21,975 nucleotides of DNA, taken from positions 1-21,975 of IMG/VR virus record IMGVR_UViG_3300009124_000114; one strand, 5' to 3'. The position numbers and the translations under genes are program-made. Position 1 is the stretch's first letter; every line of letters begins with the position of its first letter. Below are positions 5,547-13,500 of the stretch, piece by piece. Source of the DNA: a virus. Under the pieces are notes generated by a model, which saw nothing but the letters and a program-made list of their open reading frames with translations, was not told the DNA's origin and made no database searches.

Positions 5547-6277
5547 GCAGTGATGAACTCCTTGGCTTTCTCGTAATACTGGATCCTATCGTCGATCCCG
5601 TTGTAGCCACCATTAAGGATTCTGGTTGATTGATAGATGTCGCCGGTTTCACAGACCGCTGCCCAGTTGTTTTCCTCAATCCAGCAAACCGCGCATAGGA
5701 ATGGATACTTTGTTACCACGTAGTCGGTGCCTTCCATGATGCGATCATCGGCCATGCCGTTGTCACGCATCCATTTGTCAAATCGTGCAAAGTTGTAACG
5801 TCCAGTCAGTTGGATCACGCCACAGCCACGAAAACGGTATCCATCACCAGGCTGCGTGTTGCCAAGATCACTGCGGCCTTCATACATCCGCGTGAAATAA
5901 TCCCGATCACCGATCTCCGTCATATACCGATAACCAGCAGTTTCATGGCACGTCTGCGCAACCAGCATTCGCCGTTGCGTCACGCTTGTCATGCCAGTGG
6001 CTAGCACCAGCCGGTTCAAATCTTCCATGAACACATCGTCAAATTGCGCTTCGTTATGGCCTGAAATTTGCGCAATCTGCCGGCGTGTAATCAGCCAATC
6101 AACGCCTTTGGCTGGCACTGCACTGCACCAAGCGTGATACCAGTCACGATCACGGCGCAGCAAATCTGGCGCACGGCTTTCAATCAGCTCACCTAGCTGC
6201 ACAATGGCTGCACGCTGATGGCCCAAATCTTTCCAGTACCTGAACAGATCAATCAGCTGAATCGGTTTGTCGTTCAT
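5543..6277 (-). CDS. Endolysin, glycoside hydrolase family 19 (chitinase-like)
   Basis: Peptidoglycan-cleaving endolysin with a GH19 lysozyme/chitinase-like fold. Numbering from an upstream GTG (6310), the catalytic Glu lies in CHETAGYRYM (Glu123, after His122), the second acid is likely in MYEGRSDLGN (Glu144), and DGYRFRGCGVIQLTGRYNF follows at about 156-174. The C-terminus has the usual RILNGGYNGIDDRIQYY. About 90 N-terminal residues form an extra helical part (DLFRYWKDLGHQRAA...) of unknown role. No signal peptide is seen, so release would need a holin. I chose ATG 6277, just before this domain; GTG at 6310, behind AGGAG, is the alternative. It overlaps the gene upstream and is coupled by ATGA to the Dcd gene. 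Confidence 0.9.
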   Translation of the reverse strand: MNDKPIQLIDLFRYWKDLGHQRAAIVQLGELIESRAPDLLRRDRDWYHAWCSAVPAKGVDWLITRRQIAQISGHNEAQFDDVFMEDLNRLVLATGMTSVTQRRMLVAQTCHETAGYRYMTEIGDRDYFTRMYEGRSDLGNTQPGDGYRFRGCGVIQLTGRYNFARFDKWMRDNGMADDRIMEGTDYVVTKYPFLCAVCWIEENNWAAVCETGDIYQSTRILNGGYNGIDDRIQYYEKAKEFITA

Positions 6278-6515
6278 CAGACCATGGTGAATGAATGCTG
6301 ATCGGGCCACCTAACGGGCCATCTCCTGGATGCTCGCGATAGATCGGCCGCGGCGTTTCGTCTGGCTGTGTTGCGTGCCAGATTCGGACGGCGGTATCCA
6401 GACGGTGCTTCAAGGTTGCGTGGAACTTGCGCGCTTGAATGCTGCGCTGTAACCGTTGCCAGTTTGAACGTGTGTCAAACCGCCAAAGCCATTGGGCATC
6501 TGGCGGGACGTTCAT
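6249..6515 (-). CDS. Hypothetical protein in lysis cassette
   Basis: An 88-aa basic protein rich in Trp, Arg and His in its first half (WLWRFDTRSNWQRLQRSIQA) with a Pro/Gly/Asp-rich second half. No membrane segment, so it is unlikely to be the holin. It starts by a TAATG overlap with the preceding membrane-protein gene and its end overlaps the endolysin start, so it belongs to the same transcript. I do not recognise it; support is position, coupled starts and a natural composition. Confidence 0.6.
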   Translation of the reverse strand: MNVPPDAQWLWRFDTRSNWQRLQRSIQARKFHATLKHRLDTAVRIWHATQPDETPRPIYREHPGDGPLGGPISIHSPWSDERQTDSAD

Positions 6516-6655
6516 TACTTTTTTGGCTTCACTGCATAGATCGCTTGCAGGATCAGCTGCACCACGCTGTTGGATTTCAGCGGTGTCAGCGCGATAATTT
6601 CACTTGCAGCAGCGATCACAATCCATGTGATCGGATTTGAAATGATTTCTGCCAT
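6515..6655 (-). CDS. Small membrane protein, holin candidate
   Basis: A 46-aa frame (start ATG at 6655) below the usual length cut-off. It has a hydrophobic N-terminal half, ITWIVIAAASEIIAL (about 9-23), a second moderately hydrophobic helix SVVQLILQAIYAV and a basic tail PKK. Two hydrophobic segments and a positive C-terminus just upstream of an endolysin are the traits of a small class II-like holin. This is inferred from position and hydropathy, not from a recognised family. The stop overlaps the next start (TAATG). Confidence 0.6.
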   Translation of the reverse strand: MAEIISNPITWIVIAAASEIIALTPLKSNSVVQLILQAIYAVKPKK

Positions 6656-6679
6656 GGAAGCAAAGCATTCAGACTCAGC

Positions 6680-6877
6680 TTAGTCTGCCTGTTCAAGTGC
6701 TCTCAGTCGCTTTTCGTGATCATCAAGCCTTTCTTTATGATCGCTGCGCAATGCAGTGATCTGTTCAAGTACCAAGGTGATGCGTGCATCCATCACACTG
6801 CTGCGTTTATCTAAACGCCACAATGCACCGACGCCGGCTGAAATGATGACGGTGGCAATGCCGGAGAAAACGTCCAC
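6680..6877 (-). CDS. Membrane-anchored coiled-coil protein, GTG start
   Basis: A 65-aa protein with an N-terminal membrane helix (FSGIATVIISAGVGALWRL, residues 4-22) and a long charged amphipathic helix from about 30 (RITLVLEQITALRSDHKERL) to the end, clearly a coiled coil. The start codon is GTG at 6877, with GGAG 9 bases upstream. The layout recalls small phage lysis accessory proteins (holin-associated or spanin-like inner-membrane partners, type II holins). It is 24 bases from the 46-aa membrane protein. Either could be the holin. Confidence 0.7.
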   Translation of the reverse strand: MDVFSGIATVIISAGVGALWRLDKRSSVMDARITLVLEQITALRSDHKERLDDHEKRLRALEQAD

Positions 6878-6907
6878 GCGGCAGATCTCCGAATTGCTGT
6901 TTGTATT

Positions 6908-7036
6908 TTATCGACCTTGGCCACGAGGAAGTTTGCGGCTTCCCCGTGGGCGGCTGTGCTGGCCGTGACCTTGTCGGGTTTTCTTCGGCTTTCCGGCAAT
7001 AAACGTTTGCCCGTTCAGGCTTTTAGGCTTTGCCAT
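6908..7036 (-). CDS. Small basic protein, 42 aa
   Basis: A 42-aa frame (ATG at 7036) below the usual length cut-off, extremely basic: about a third Lys/Arg, no acidic residues, with motifs KSLNGQTFIAGKPKKTRQG, then GQHSRP and a C-terminal KLPRGQGR. It likely binds nucleic acid. I remember similar KPKKTRQG...RGQG peptides in cyanophage genomes, which supports the host guess, but I cannot cite a record. It starts by a TGATG overlap with the preceding gene and is followed by 30 bases before the next GTG. Function unknown. Confidence 0.72.
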   Translation of the reverse strand: MAKPKSLNGQTFIAGKPKKTRQGHGQHSRPRGSRKLPRGQGR

Positions 7037-7236
7037 CAGTCGTTATCGCAAAGATCCGGCAATGGGACGTTCGCATATTGCTTGGCCAAGCCGGTGTATG
7101 TGTGATGAAAAGGATGGTCAGGATTGCCCCGACCATCATGCACATACAGAGCTTCTAGCCATTTGACGCGATTGTCCATCGCTTGGGTGTCTTGCGCACC
7201 AGGCTTTGAAGGAATCATTGGGTCAGGACGTTGCAT
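7036..7236 (-). CDS. Hypothetical 66-aa protein
   Basis: Unrecognised 66-aa protein. The N-terminal third is Pro/Gln-rich, then a helix MDNRVKWLEALYVHDGRGN, and an aromatic/His-rich HPFHHTYTGLAKQY. I chose the ATG at 7236, which overlaps the previous stop as TGATG, over the TTG at 7245. Its own stop overlaps the start of the small basic protein. The coupled overlaps and the sensible composition support it as a real gene. Confidence 0.6.
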   Translation of the reverse strand: MQRPDPMIPSKPGAQDTQAMDNRVKWLEALYVHDGRGNPDHPFHHTYTGLAKQYANVPLPDLCDND

Positions 7237-7544
7237 CAGCTCCAAGGCATCCCGCTAGCTTTGGTTGGCGCACGCTGCTCGTCGATTTGAGCTTGCAGTG
7301 CAGTTTCAATTTCAGCGACCTTTTCGTCGCCGCCGAGTGCCTCTTTCACCCAGCCAACGACTTGCTCTTCTTGAAGATCAGCAAAGGGGATCAGCGTTTC
7401 AGGGCGCTGAAAACCAATACTGCCGTACGCACCAGAAGAGTAGGTGTCGTCTGCTGCATTTACTGTGTAATGAGCAGTAAAAACGAAGCCATCGTCGGTC
7501 TCCCTTTCAAGGTTTGCGATAGCCCAGGTGAAGGTAGTGGCCAT
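7236..7544 (-). CDS. Conserved phage protein (DUF7936-like), 102 aa
   Basis: A 102-aa protein beginning MATTFTWAIANLERE, with a beta-rich half (DGFVFTAHYTVNAADD) and a helical second half ending AEIETALQAQIDEQRAPTKA. I associate this pattern with a small family common in marine phage genomes (DUF7936-like), found near late structural genes, of unknown function; I hold the family name with moderate confidence. It is first in the downstream cassette, 65 bases after the fibre stop at 7610, and coupled to the next gene by a TGATG overlap. Confidence 0.7.
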   Translation of the reverse strand: MATTFTWAIANLERETDDGFVFTAHYTVNAADDTYSSGAYGSIGFQRPETLIPFADLQEEQVVGWVKEALGGDEKVAEIETALQAQIDEQRAPTKASGMPWS

Positions 7545-7609
7545 GAGAAAGAATGCCTTGTTAGCAGTGTATTAGAAAAGCCCATTTATGACACGGGGCG
7601 GTTTGCGCG

Positions 7610-9514
7610 TTAGGCGTGCTTCGTGATTTTAATTGTTGCAAATACGTTGTTCTCCCCAGAACCTGCATCTATGCCAAGGCCGTTAGTGTCGTTGCTTGCG
7701 GTGTAGTGCTGAAGTTCAAATGCTTTTGAGCTTGCGATGGTTGTTTTACCAAATCCTCCACCAACGCCATCACTGCGGTAAGCCAAGCCCAAGGCAGCTG
7801 TTGTGCTGTCAGTCACATTTCGGAATCTGCTTTGAGTACCATCAGAACGATAAATAGTTTCTTGCCACTCAATTGAATACGTTCCAGCACTTAACGTAAT
7901 TTGGTTTGAAGAAACGGACGCCCACGTCTGACTTACAGCTGTGGTGTTAATTGGGCGTGTATTCCACGTGCCCGTTGAAGTCGCTCCACCGTCTGTGCCG
8001 CTAGACGTTGTGTGTTGGAAGATTGCGTAGTCATCGTATAAACCACCGCCACCACCACTTGGTGTTTGCCAAGTAGGAGCACTCGCAGAGCCGTTTGAAG
8101 TTAGGACTTGTCCAGAGGTTCCGTAGTTTGCACCGCTAAGCCCAAATTGACCAGCTGGACCAATACGTAAGCGTTCAGTTCCATCATCTTTAATTATTAA
8201 ACTTCCACCTGCGCGAATATCAAATCCGTTTACACCATCAGAAATACGCAACTGGTCTGAAGTGCCATTCAAATGCAGAAGATTGCTAGGACCACTCGTC
8301 CCCAGACCCACGTTGCCCGAGGCATCGATGCGCAGTCTTTCACTGCCATTGGTATAAAAAACGCTTGGATACGCACCAACAGAAGTAAAGAACGAAGCAC
8401 CGCCATCGGAATACATCTGAGCGGTATGAGAACCGACTGATGATTGAATCGTTCCAGCAACATGGAGCTTGGCGGTTGGTGTTAAGCCAACACCGACGTT
8501 GCCTGATGAATCGATGCGGAATCTTTCAGTGCTACTGGTTGCTAGAGTTATAGCGCCGCCCGATGCTTCATTAACAATTTCAAAATTATTACCACTGCCA
8601 CCAAATCCGTAGTACGCAATACGAGTACCTGCACGACGCACGCCAACATAATTGGGACCGCTATCTGTTACGTCCATATTTAACGGATTATCGTTAGTCC
8701 CTCTAATCCTGATGGCGGCATTGGTATCACCAGTGTTCAGGTCAATCCCGACAGTTGGCGAGCTGGTCCCCACACCCAATCTGCCCTGACCGTCAATTCT
8801 GACTCTCTCAGAACCATTGGTCCTGAAGAACATGTTCTCAGTATTAAAGTCATACGCGACATAACCTCTTTGCGAACCAGAAGTGTTCCCAAATGCGTAA
8901 TAGGCAGTTTCAGTGTCAGCAGATGGCTCCAACCATGCTCTTGGATGTGAACCTTTTAGGTGCAGCAACTGCGCTGGAGATGATGTCCCCACACCCAACC
9001 TGCCCGATGAATCGATGCGGGCTCGCTCACTGCCGTTTACTTCAAACGCTAGGGAATCTCCACTGTTTCTATATTTGATTTGACCTGTTGTTGGTGATGC
9101 GGCATCACCTAAGAACAAGGTTGAAATTCCCGCATTGTCCGCACAAGTTAAATAGACGGAGCTATTGCCAGTCAGGGCATTGATTCTGGCGCCAGCGTCT
9201 GCTTTTTCAACATCTAAAAGATAGTTTGGCGTGCTCGTCCCCACGCCCAAGTTGCCCGAGCTGTCAATAAACAATCTTCCCGTTCCGCCTGTACTAAATG
9301 CCAGCGCATTTGTACCGCTGTTGTACACCCCTGTGTCAGGGTCACCGTCAAACGCAATGCCTGGCGCAGCTGCCGTTCCAGCCGCCACATTCTTTAATAG
9401 TTCTTCAATGCTGATCTTATTTGTGACGTCATCGCTTACATCAACGATTGGCAGCACATCGGTGCTGATCGGATCCGCAATGGTTGCTAGATCCGTAATC
9501 TTGATGTTGGCCAT
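7610..9514 (-). CDS. Repeat-built tail fibre with a C-terminal jelly-roll-like head
   Basis: A 634-aa trimeric-type tail fibre, likely used for host contact. The N-terminus (MANIKITDLATIADPISTDV) resembles short attachment domains of phage fibres. The shaft contains about six repeats of an ERxRIDSSGNLGVGTSSP unit at residues near 78, 161, 234, 328, 390 and 445, a common phage fibre element. A Gly hinge at about 485-491 precedes a C-terminal domain of about 140 residues rich in beta strands (ITLSAGTYSIEW...), C1q/TNF-like in pattern, which I infer is the receptor-binding tip. No S74-type chaperone motif is seen. It follows the adhesin gene at 9555 after a hairpin. Strong as a fibre, uncertain as to receptor. 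Confidence 0.85.
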   Translation of the reverse strand: MANIKITDLATIADPISTDVLPIVDVSDDVTNKISIEELLKNVAAGTAAAPGIAFDGDPDTGVYNSGTNALAFSTGGTGRLFIDSSGNLGVGTSTPNYLLDVEKADAGARINALTGNSSVYLTCADNAGISTLFLGDAASPTTGQIKYRNSGDSLAFEVNGSERARIDSSGRLGVGTSSPAQLLHLKGSHPRAWLEPSADTETAYYAFGNTSGSQRGYVAYDFNTENMFFRTNGSERVRIDGQGRLGVGTSSPTVGIDLNTGDTNAAIRIRGTNDNPLNMDVTDSGPNYVGVRRAGTRIAYYGFGGSGNNFEIVNEASGGAITLATSSTERFRIDSSGNVGVGLTPTAKLHVAGTIQSSVGSHTAQMYSDGGASFFTSVGAYPSVFYTNGSERLRIDASGNVGLGTSGPSNLLHLNGTSDQLRISDGVNGFDIRAGGSLIIKDDGTERLRIGPAGQFGLSGANYGTSGQVLTSNGSASAPTWQTPSGGGGGLYDDYAIFQHTTSSGTDGGATSTGTWNTRPINTTAVSQTWASVSSNQITLSAGTYSIEWQETIYRSDGTQSRFRNVTDSTTAALGLAYRSDGVGGGFGKTTIASSKAFELQHYTASNDTNGLGIDAGSGENNVFATIKITKHA

Positions 9515-9520
9515 GCTAAA

Positions 9521-9555
9521 ACCGTCAATACTCAGATTTTACTGCGATTGACGGT
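9521..9555 (-). promoter_or_regulatory. Hairpin in the leader of the fibre gene
   Basis: A perfect 9-bp inverted repeat, ACCGTCAAT with ATTGACGGT, arms 9521-9529 and 9547-9555, loop 17 bases, with CAG/CTG inside the loop able to extend the stem. On the minus strand it starts in the stop codon of the upstream adhesin gene and its 3' arm ends 6 bases before the fibre ATG, followed by TTTT. No Shine-Dalgarno is visible. It may limit fibre translation or act as a weak terminator/attenuator. Confidence 0.5.
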
Positions 9556-10556
9556 CAAAGAGTAATCACCCAAACAGCACCGTCACCACCTGCGCCTGAG
9601 TCTGCAGATTCTGATGCGCCGCCACCGCCGCCAGGTTGTTGTCCAGCTCCTGCTGCTGTACCTCCACCCGTACCGTATCCACCATTGCCGCCAAAAACAC
9701 TTGCGCCGCCATTGCCGCCAACAGTACCCGATGCATCACAACTGCCGCCAGCGCCTCCGCCAAAAATTCCATTGCCGCCATCTGAATCAGTGCGACTTTC
9801 ACGGCTACTGCCACCATTGAAAATAGTCAGTGCGTCAAACCCAGCAAAGCCTGCTGACGTTTCCACAGTTCCCTGCGCCCAAGCAGTTGAACCGAAGCTG
9901 TAACTACCAGCGGCGTTGGTGCCATAGATGCCGCCATACCCAATAACGTGGGTGCCAAAGGAGCTGTTCCCACCGGAATTGCCGTTGCCGTTCACCGAAA
10001 CACTTGCCCCACCAGCGCCGACCGTGATGGTTTCGGTAGCACTTAGATCACTTAACTTCAAGATGCCAATTACGCCAGAAGCACCAGCACCGCCACCAGC
10101 GCCCAAACCGCCGCGTCCGCCAGATCCTCCGCCGCCCCAGCAGATAACGATTGCAGTTGTCCCGCCACTTGGTTTATTCCAAGTAAACGTCCCAGGGGTT
10201 AGGTATTTCGTAAACGTCGAAGCAGCGATCGTGCCCCATAACAGTGCAGCGCCGTCAGTCAGCAGTGCCTTCCCAGCGTTTCCGGTTTGACTAGGGAGCA
10301 AAGAATCTACATTGCCTTCGACTTGGAACTCTGCAGGATCAAGCGTTCCAACAGTGATCCAACCAGAATTAGATGCGTTTCTGATTTTCCAAAGTGGTGG
10401 GCTGCTGCTTGTGTCGATCCAAGGCTGAAATGCAACAGTCGTTGTAGGCGCAGAAGGTCCAGAACTTTGGCTATAAAGCGCAGCAAGATTGTCGTTAATA
10501 TCTCCGCGAACAGTCGGGAATGTTGCGTTTTGAACGACCTGATCGCTTTGGGCCAT
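9555..10556 (-). CDS. Polyglycine-rich tail adhesin
   Basis: A 333-aa protein. The N-terminal 130 residues form a mixed domain with a short attachment segment (DQVVQNATFPTVRGDINDNL) and WKIRNASNSGWITVG. From about residue 125 the protein is dominated by glycine (WGGGGSGGRGGLGAGGGAG and many GGNGG blocks to the end). This is the composition of glycine-rich phage proteins, including gp38-type tail adhesins whose polyglycine II bundles carry receptor-binding loops; the similarity is in composition, not proven fold. The C-terminus GAVWVITL is beta-like. It begins at the J stop (TAATG) and precedes the fibre. Likely a host-recognition or J-capping protein. Confidence 0.75.
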   Translation of the reverse strand: MAQSDQVVQNATFPTVRGDINDNLAALYSQSSGPSAPTTTVAFQPWIDTSSSPPLWKIRNASNSGWITVGTLDPAEFQVEGNVDSLLPSQTGNAGKALLTDGAALLWGTIAASTFTKYLTPGTFTWNKPSGGTTAIVICWGGGGSGGRGGLGAGGGAGASGVIGILKLSDLSATETITVGAGGASVSVNGNGNSGGNSSFGTHVIGYGGIYGTNAAGSYSFGSTAWAQGTVETSAGFAGFDALTIFNGGSSRESRTDSDGGNGIFGGGAGGSCDASGTVGGNGGASVFGGNGGYGTGGGTAAGAGQQPGGGGGASESADSGAGGDGAVWVITL

Positions 10557-13500
10557 TACAGTGCTCTACCGTATCCAGTCGCAGTGTAACTGAAACCGCT
10601 ATTTGTCGCTCCCGTAAGAGTTGCCGTGAATCCTGTCCCCGTGATGCCACTCAACGTCACGTAACCATTCGCACCAAGATCTGTTGGGGTGATGACAACC
10701 TCAGGAGCCTGGTAGAACGCATTGCTAAACGTCACCGCACTGCCGGACGAGCCAGTGCCAGTTTCTGTGCGCCGTCGTAGCTGCAGTGTTGCACCAAGCT
10801 GATCAGCAGCCACATTGATATTTGAGCTTGTCGTGGTTAGTTGAGCTTTGATCTGGATGCCACGACCTTGGATCACCCCCGCAACAAATTCAGTCCATGG
10901 TCCCCAGGTTGGGGATCCCGCCGGATCGTCATCCGTCGTTCGCACGTAAGTTACCGCGTTCACAGAGTCAGATGTCGTGCCATCAAATAAACCAGTTGCA
11001 TCGTCAAAAAATCCGGGATAATCGTCGAAGTCTGTTCCCGTTTGAACCGTGGGGCGACTAAGGATTACGCGGCGAATAATCGTGTCGTAGACCGCACCAA
11101 AGTCAAAAGTGTCTTTGTAGGTATATTCAGCCTGTCCGTCAACTTCAAAGTAAAGATCAACTGCATAACCTAACGCCACATAAATGTCAGGCTCTAGCAG
11201 CAGTGCGGTCTCAGTCGCATCGTATGCACAGTTAACAGCGGTTCCATCGAATGGCGGCGCCAAGCTTTGCTCCGCGTAAGTCTTGACCGTCAGCAGTGCG
11301 TCAGGATCAGGCAACGCGACTTCATATCCGACTGCATTGACGGAACGATTACCGAGGAAGTCTTCGGCTTTGACAAAGTACGTCCCGGCAAGCAACGGCA
11401 CCTGTTTTTGGGTGGACGCGCCAGAGACACCATCAACGATACGGTTACTGCTATTCCATTCAGCACTAGCTAACGGTCGTGGATCGTGGCGAATAATAAT
11501 GCGCCCGCCAAGTTGAACATCTAGTTCGTCAACCTGATCCCAAGACAGAATGGCCAGCGTGTCAGTTGTTGGCGTCAGACTTAAATCAACGATGTCAGCC
11601 GGTGGTGCGCCAAGACCTTGAACGGTGTAATCCGCCAATGCCGGTTTACTAAATAAAACACCACTGGCACTAATCGCACTGACTTGGATTTGATAGTTGC
11701 CTGGCTTGGCGTCAAGAATGTCTAGCGTCGTGCCTTGAATAACCTCTTCGGTAAAGTTGTCGTCTTCGTGGCGATAACGCACACGGAATTTTTTGGTTGT
11801 TTGGCCGCTTGGAACGCGCCAGTGCCAGGTGATCTTGATTGCAACTCTGCCATTCAATACAAATTGGACTTCTTTGGTTGGCTCCGTCCCACCTAAGGGG
11901 ATAAGCTCTAATACCTCAAGATCTTCTGGTGGCTCGGGGATGACATCTAAATTTGTTGCGTCACGCTGCTGAAGTTCTTCACCGTCTTCAACGTAAGCGT
12001 ATTTGCCCTCGTTGTATGAAACGGCGTTGATGGTGTAGAGCATCTGGTCTTGCTCTTCAATTGCAAGCACGCGCCATAGCGTTGGCTGGATGTTACTTGC
12101 TCCCAAGCCAAGGCTTTCAAGCATCCAAATACTGTTGACGTTCGGGGCGATGCTGAAAGACTCTTGGACTGTAATTACGCCTGAGACAATCGTGTCTACA
12201 AGTCGCGTTTCGGCTGTTCCGTCAGGCAAAATAACGTGCAATTTGCTTCCCGACCCAAAGCTCAAATCGGTGTTTGCGGTATCGTCAACTGTGATTGAAG
12301 TGGTTGTTGATGCGTTGATTCGACCTGCTTTACGCTCGCCAGCAATAACAGGATCAGCGATCTGAATCACCATACCGGGTCGAACAACCTGCCCTGCGGA
12401 AAGACTTGACGTGAAGGAAACGACTTCTTTCTCGTACCTTTCTGAATACAGAATCCATCTGCCAATTCTTGCGGCTTGGCCACGGCTTGTGCAGGCGAAG
12501 GCGTCAAACTCTTTGCGCACCACGCCATACTTTGCAATACCGTCTTGGTCTTCAACAACCTCATAAGCTTTGTCTTTAAGGTCAATGTCGAGGTAGCTAA
12601 CCACAACAACGGTGGGGCGAGTTTTTAGACTGCTGCCGCTATACGTAAAACCATCTTCTGTTATGTTGGCCATCGTGAATAGATAGGCCGGATCCCGTGG
12701 TGCGTCCTGTGCAATAGTTAGACTGCCTGCACTCCAAAAGCCTTGGCAGCGCATGACTGAAAGCAGGTCATTGACTAGCTTGAAGGACTCCTCAGCTGTT
12801 TGAATCGTGGTATTGCAGCTAAAACGTGCCTCCGTTCCACCGAAGCCATCATCAACAAGCTCGTTGCTATATTTCGACGCTGCAAAAAACGCCCACTTGT
12901 CTAGCTGGGAAACGTCAATGTGGTTGCCGAAGCCGTACCTAGTGCTGGTCAATAAATCCCATAAAATCCACGCTGGACAGGCGCACCATGTTGAAGCAGC
13001 AAATGTTCCGTCCCAGACAAAATTTTGCGGGTAAATAATTCTGCCAGTGTCAGAGTCAACGGTGACGCCATTGGGGATCTTGACTTTGACGCCCTTGATC
13101 AGGTACTTACGTGAGGGGATGCTATTGAATTGTTCGGCATCTACACGCAAGCCGATGAGAGCGCTGTTTGCATAGGTGAGCTTTGCCCACTTGATTTCGG
13201 TCATGCTTGACCAGCTGAAAGCGTCGGTCTTAAGAGGGTTTCCGCTGTCCTTCGTGATCCGTTCTACCTTTACGTCTACGTTGTCCGTAGGGTTTGGGCG
13301 CTCAAACTCAATTAGATAATCTTTTTGGTAAAGGTCGGCTGTACGGCCACTGATCTTGTCAGAAATAACCTCTACAAAGCCCCCGCTTGCGTACTGCACA
13401 AAAATCTTTAGTTCTACTGACGTGCCACTTGTGTCGCCCGTCTCATTATCAATTTTTTGTAGAGATGGAACTGAAAGCGTGATCCTTACCGCATCAACTT

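Noticed and set aside
6811-6999. Minus-strand frame of 62 codons
   Set aside because: It overlaps two better genes (6680-6877 with a membrane helix and coiled coil, and 6908-7036 with a coupled start) and has only a TTG start.
7206-7613. + strand frame of 135 codons
   Set aside because: Antisense to the conserved 102-aa gene at 7236-7544; composition is shadow-like.
7610-9514. Repeated DNA blocks that might suggest a CRISPR array or tandem repeat locus
   Set aside because: The repeats are imperfect, spaced irregularly (about 150-280 bases) and code for the ERxRIDSSG fibre unit.
9928-10290. Pro-rich + strand frame
   Set aside because: It is the mirror of the Gly-rich adhesin: Gly codons (GGN) read as Pro (CCN) on the other strand.
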